A DNA stretch of 64,000 nucleotides from assembly GCF_004363655.1 (NCBI RefSeq), contig NZ_SNZH01000020.1, forward strand, positions 1 through 64,000, in the 5' to 3' direction. A model generated the notes under the pieces. The model searched no databases. It was given only the letters and a program-made list of their open reading frames with translations, and was not told the DNA's origin. The position numbers were made by a program, and so were the translations under genes. How positions within the stretch are numbered: position 1 is the first letter of the stretch; every line of letters begins with the position of its first letter. Below, piece after piece: positions 63,794 through 64,000 of this stretch. The stretch is from Tahibacter aquaticus. Its GTDB lineage: Bacteria > Pseudomonadota > Gammaproteobacteria > Xanthomonadales > Rhodanobacteraceae.

Positions 63794-64000
63794 TCAGCCC
63801 GCCGGCGTCCGCAGGTCGTGCATCAGCTTCTGCCATATCGCATCGACGCGGCTCTCCACCCCGACATCGGGCATGATCGGTCGACCCCAGCTGCGCGTGG
63901 TTTCCTGCGGCCATTTGTTGGTCGCGTCCAGACCGAGCTTGGAGCCCAGCCCCGCCGTCGGGCTGGCGAAGTCGAGATAGTCGATCGGCGTGTTTTCCAC
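63794..64000 (-). CDS. ubiD: UbiD-type decarboxylase, C-terminal part only
   Basis: The window ends inside this minus-strand gene; 68 residues of its C terminus are visible. [20 protein letters not shown], then [20 protein letters not shown] and a final helix match the end of 3-octaprenyl-4-hydroxybenzoate carboxy-lyase. The enzyme uses prenylated FMN to decarboxylate the ubiquinone precursor. The assignment rests on this short but characteristic stretch; the upstream part lies outside the window. Confidence 0.85.
   Translation of the reverse strand: MENTPIDYLDFASPTAGLGSKLGLDATNKWPQETTRSWGRPIMPDVGVESRVDAIWQKLMHDLRTPAG

Noticed and set aside
1-64000. CRISPR arrays, tRNA and rRNA genes
   Set aside because: None seen. 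The short repeats near 38.7-39.0 kb and 47.9 kb have periods and counts that fit IS21-type ends, not CRISPR spacers.

Overview
The window looks like chromosomal DNA of a GC-rich proteobacterium. The best guess is a gammaproteobacterium near the Lysobacterales/Xanthomonadales: it has FabA/FabB-type enzymes, UbiD, a DnrO-like protein and a NirK/qNor denitrification set. This placement is inferred from gene content only; no rRNA or tRNA is present.

Region 1 (1-32.7 kb) is a trans-AT polyketide/non-ribosomal peptide cluster. It opens inside a large PKS protein with no embedded AT domain (KS-end, DH, KR, ACP, KS, KR, ACP, KS, degenerate DH). Accessory genes follow: an asparagine-synthase-like amidotransferase, a metallo-beta-lactamase-fold hydrolase, an HMG-CoA-synthase-like beta-branching enzyme, a discrete ACP, a discrete acyltransferase and a membrane-anchored START-like lipid-binding protein. 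An ATP-grasp ligase lies on the other strand. Then come a C-A-T-TE NRPS (predicted serine), a MacAB-like export operon and a second NRPS (C-A-T-C) whose last C domain is cut off. The first NRPS and the export/second-NRPS operon are each preceded by a sigma54-type -24/-12 promoter, with the same palindromic element about 80 bp upstream of each. This suggests one enhancer-binding activator switches on both.

Region 2 (32.3-38.5 kb) holds unrelated genes: a His-rich periplasmic protein, an M14 peptidase, a methyltransferase, a 38-residue lysine-rich protein, a secreted six-hairpin-like protein, a metallophosphoesterase and a diacylglycerol-kinase-family lipid kinase.

Region 3 (38.5-48.1 kb) is an accessory island. 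It contains IS21-like end repeats, two KfrA-like DNA-binding proteins, a toxin-antitoxin-like gene overlapping a frameshifted coiled-coil/membrane gene, a tyrosine integrase, and a two-gene short prokaryotic Argonaute system. The pAgo partner appears to be a SMEK-like domain fused to an APAZ domain. A broken helicase gene and an IS21 remnant close the island. The pAgo operon is the strongest candidate for a little-described system.

Region 4 (48.1-63.7 kb) is an anaerobic/denitrification block: azurin, HemN, quinol NO reductase, SirB-like and NnrS proteins, NirK fused to cytochrome c, NirV, a Sco protein, UspA, a DUF2249 protein, an NnrS-like membrane protein, a chorismate-mutase-like protein, FabA/FabB homologues, and small Cys- or His-rich proteins. 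Most transcription units carry an FNR/DNR-type box (TTGAY-N4-RTCAA), so the block reads as one low-oxygen/NO regulon. The fatty-acid genes are apparently inside it. The window ends in the C-terminal part of ubiD on the minus strand.
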